The position numbers and the translations under genes are program-made. From assembly GCF_029407905.1 (NCBI RefSeq), contig NC_073628.1:43669501-43733500 (forward strand): a stretch of 64,000 bases of DNA. The letters are read 5' to 3'. Origin of the DNA: Bubalus kerabau (taxonomy: Eukaryota; Chordata; Mammalia; Artiodactyla; Bovidae). Below the pieces are notes generated by a model. It worked only from the letters and a program-made list of their open reading frames with translations. It did not search any database and had not been told where the DNA came from. Positions within the stretch are counted from its first letter, which is position 1. Every line of letters starts with the position of its first letter. Shown piece after piece: positions 63,545 through 64,000 of this stretch.

Positions 63545-64000
63545 TTCCAGGTGTGTTCATTTCATATTGCTGCTATAACAAATGATCACAAACTTAGTGA
63601 CTTATACAACGCAGATTTCTTTTCTTACTCTTCTGTAGATCAGAAGTCCAAACATGGCTGGAAAAAAGTCAAAGTGTTAGTTGCTCAGTTGCGTCCGACT
63701 CTTGGCAACCCCAGGAACCATAGCCCATTAGCCTCCTCTGTCCATGGGATTCTCCAGGCAAGAATACCGGAGTGGGTAGCCATTTCTTTCTCTAGTGGAT
63801 TTTTCTCCATCAGGGACTGAACCTGGGTCTCCTGCATTTCAGGCAAATTCTTTACCATCTGAGGCACCAGGAATTATAGACTAAATCCAGGTATCAGGAA
63901 CACTGTGTTATTTCTAGAGGTTCTAGGGGAGAACCCGTTCTCTTACCTTTTCCATCTTCTCACCTCATTCTGTGGCTAATGGCCCTGTTTTTCATTTTCA
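63545..64000 (-). mobile_element. MaLR LTR (MLT1-type), reverse, split by a SINE and cut by the window end
   Basis: 'catattgctgctataacaaa', 'gatcagaagtccaaacatgg' on the left and 'ggttctaggggagaacccgt', 'ccttttccatcttctcacct' on the right of the SINE match the complement of the ERVL-MaLR LTR. Confidence 0.65.
63670..63872 (-). repeat. Bov-tA SINE
   Basis: gttgctcagttgcgtccgac to tctgaggcaccagg. It interrupts the MaLR LTR. Confidence 0.92.

Noticed and set aside
1..64000. Regularly recurring near-identical blocks as CRISPR-like arrays or tandem gene arrays
   Set aside because: The blocks are dispersed SINE/LINE copies in both orientations with target-site duplications, not spaced direct repeats.

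Overview
The window is nuclear DNA from a ruminant, almost certainly a bovid. The evidence is its repeats: BovB (RTE-type LINE) copies, dozens of Bov-tA and BOV-A2 SINEs, CHR-type SINEs and young ruminant L1 tails, together with one mammalian gene, PRSS23. The sequence alone does not separate cattle from buffalo, sheep or goat. There are no operons, CRISPR arrays, rRNA genes or functional tRNA genes.

Layout. 1-18.7 kb is repeat-rich intergenic sequence, including a 2 kb 5'-truncated BovB copy with a long reverse transcriptase remnant. 18.7-19.86 kb is a strong CpG island holding the promoter and a probable non-coding first exon of PRSS23, which ends at a consensus splice donor (exon end 19536). 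19537-26521 is intron 1. 26522-27659 is the coding exon, which carries the whole protein (374 codons), followed by a 3' untranslated region of about 2.3-2.7 kb. From 30.7 kb to the end the window is intergenic again. It contains a solo ERV LTR, nested BovB/L1/SINE insertions, old L1 and MaLR LTR remains, and an isolated GC-rich patch near 46.0-46.25 kb that looks like a first exon/promoter on the minus strand.

Function. The only confident protein-coding gene is PRSS23, a secreted serine protease with a signal peptide, a furin-type site and a His/Asp/Ser triad. The rest is a record of retrotransposition: many insertions are still bounded by exact target-site duplications, so their order can be read (SINE into CHR, BOV-A2 into Bov-tA tail, BovB into L1 tail, BovB into BovB).

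The search for an undescribed system gave no new molecular machine. The most interesting leads are the minus-strand CpG exon candidate at 46 kb, the BovB-in-BovB-in-L1 nest at 57.7-61.9 kb, two BovB copies with 5' inversions, and several perfect or near-perfect hairpins, one of which lies inside a SINE and looks like a template-switch product. Repeat names are from memory of the families; boundaries without a target-site duplication are good to about 10-30 bases.
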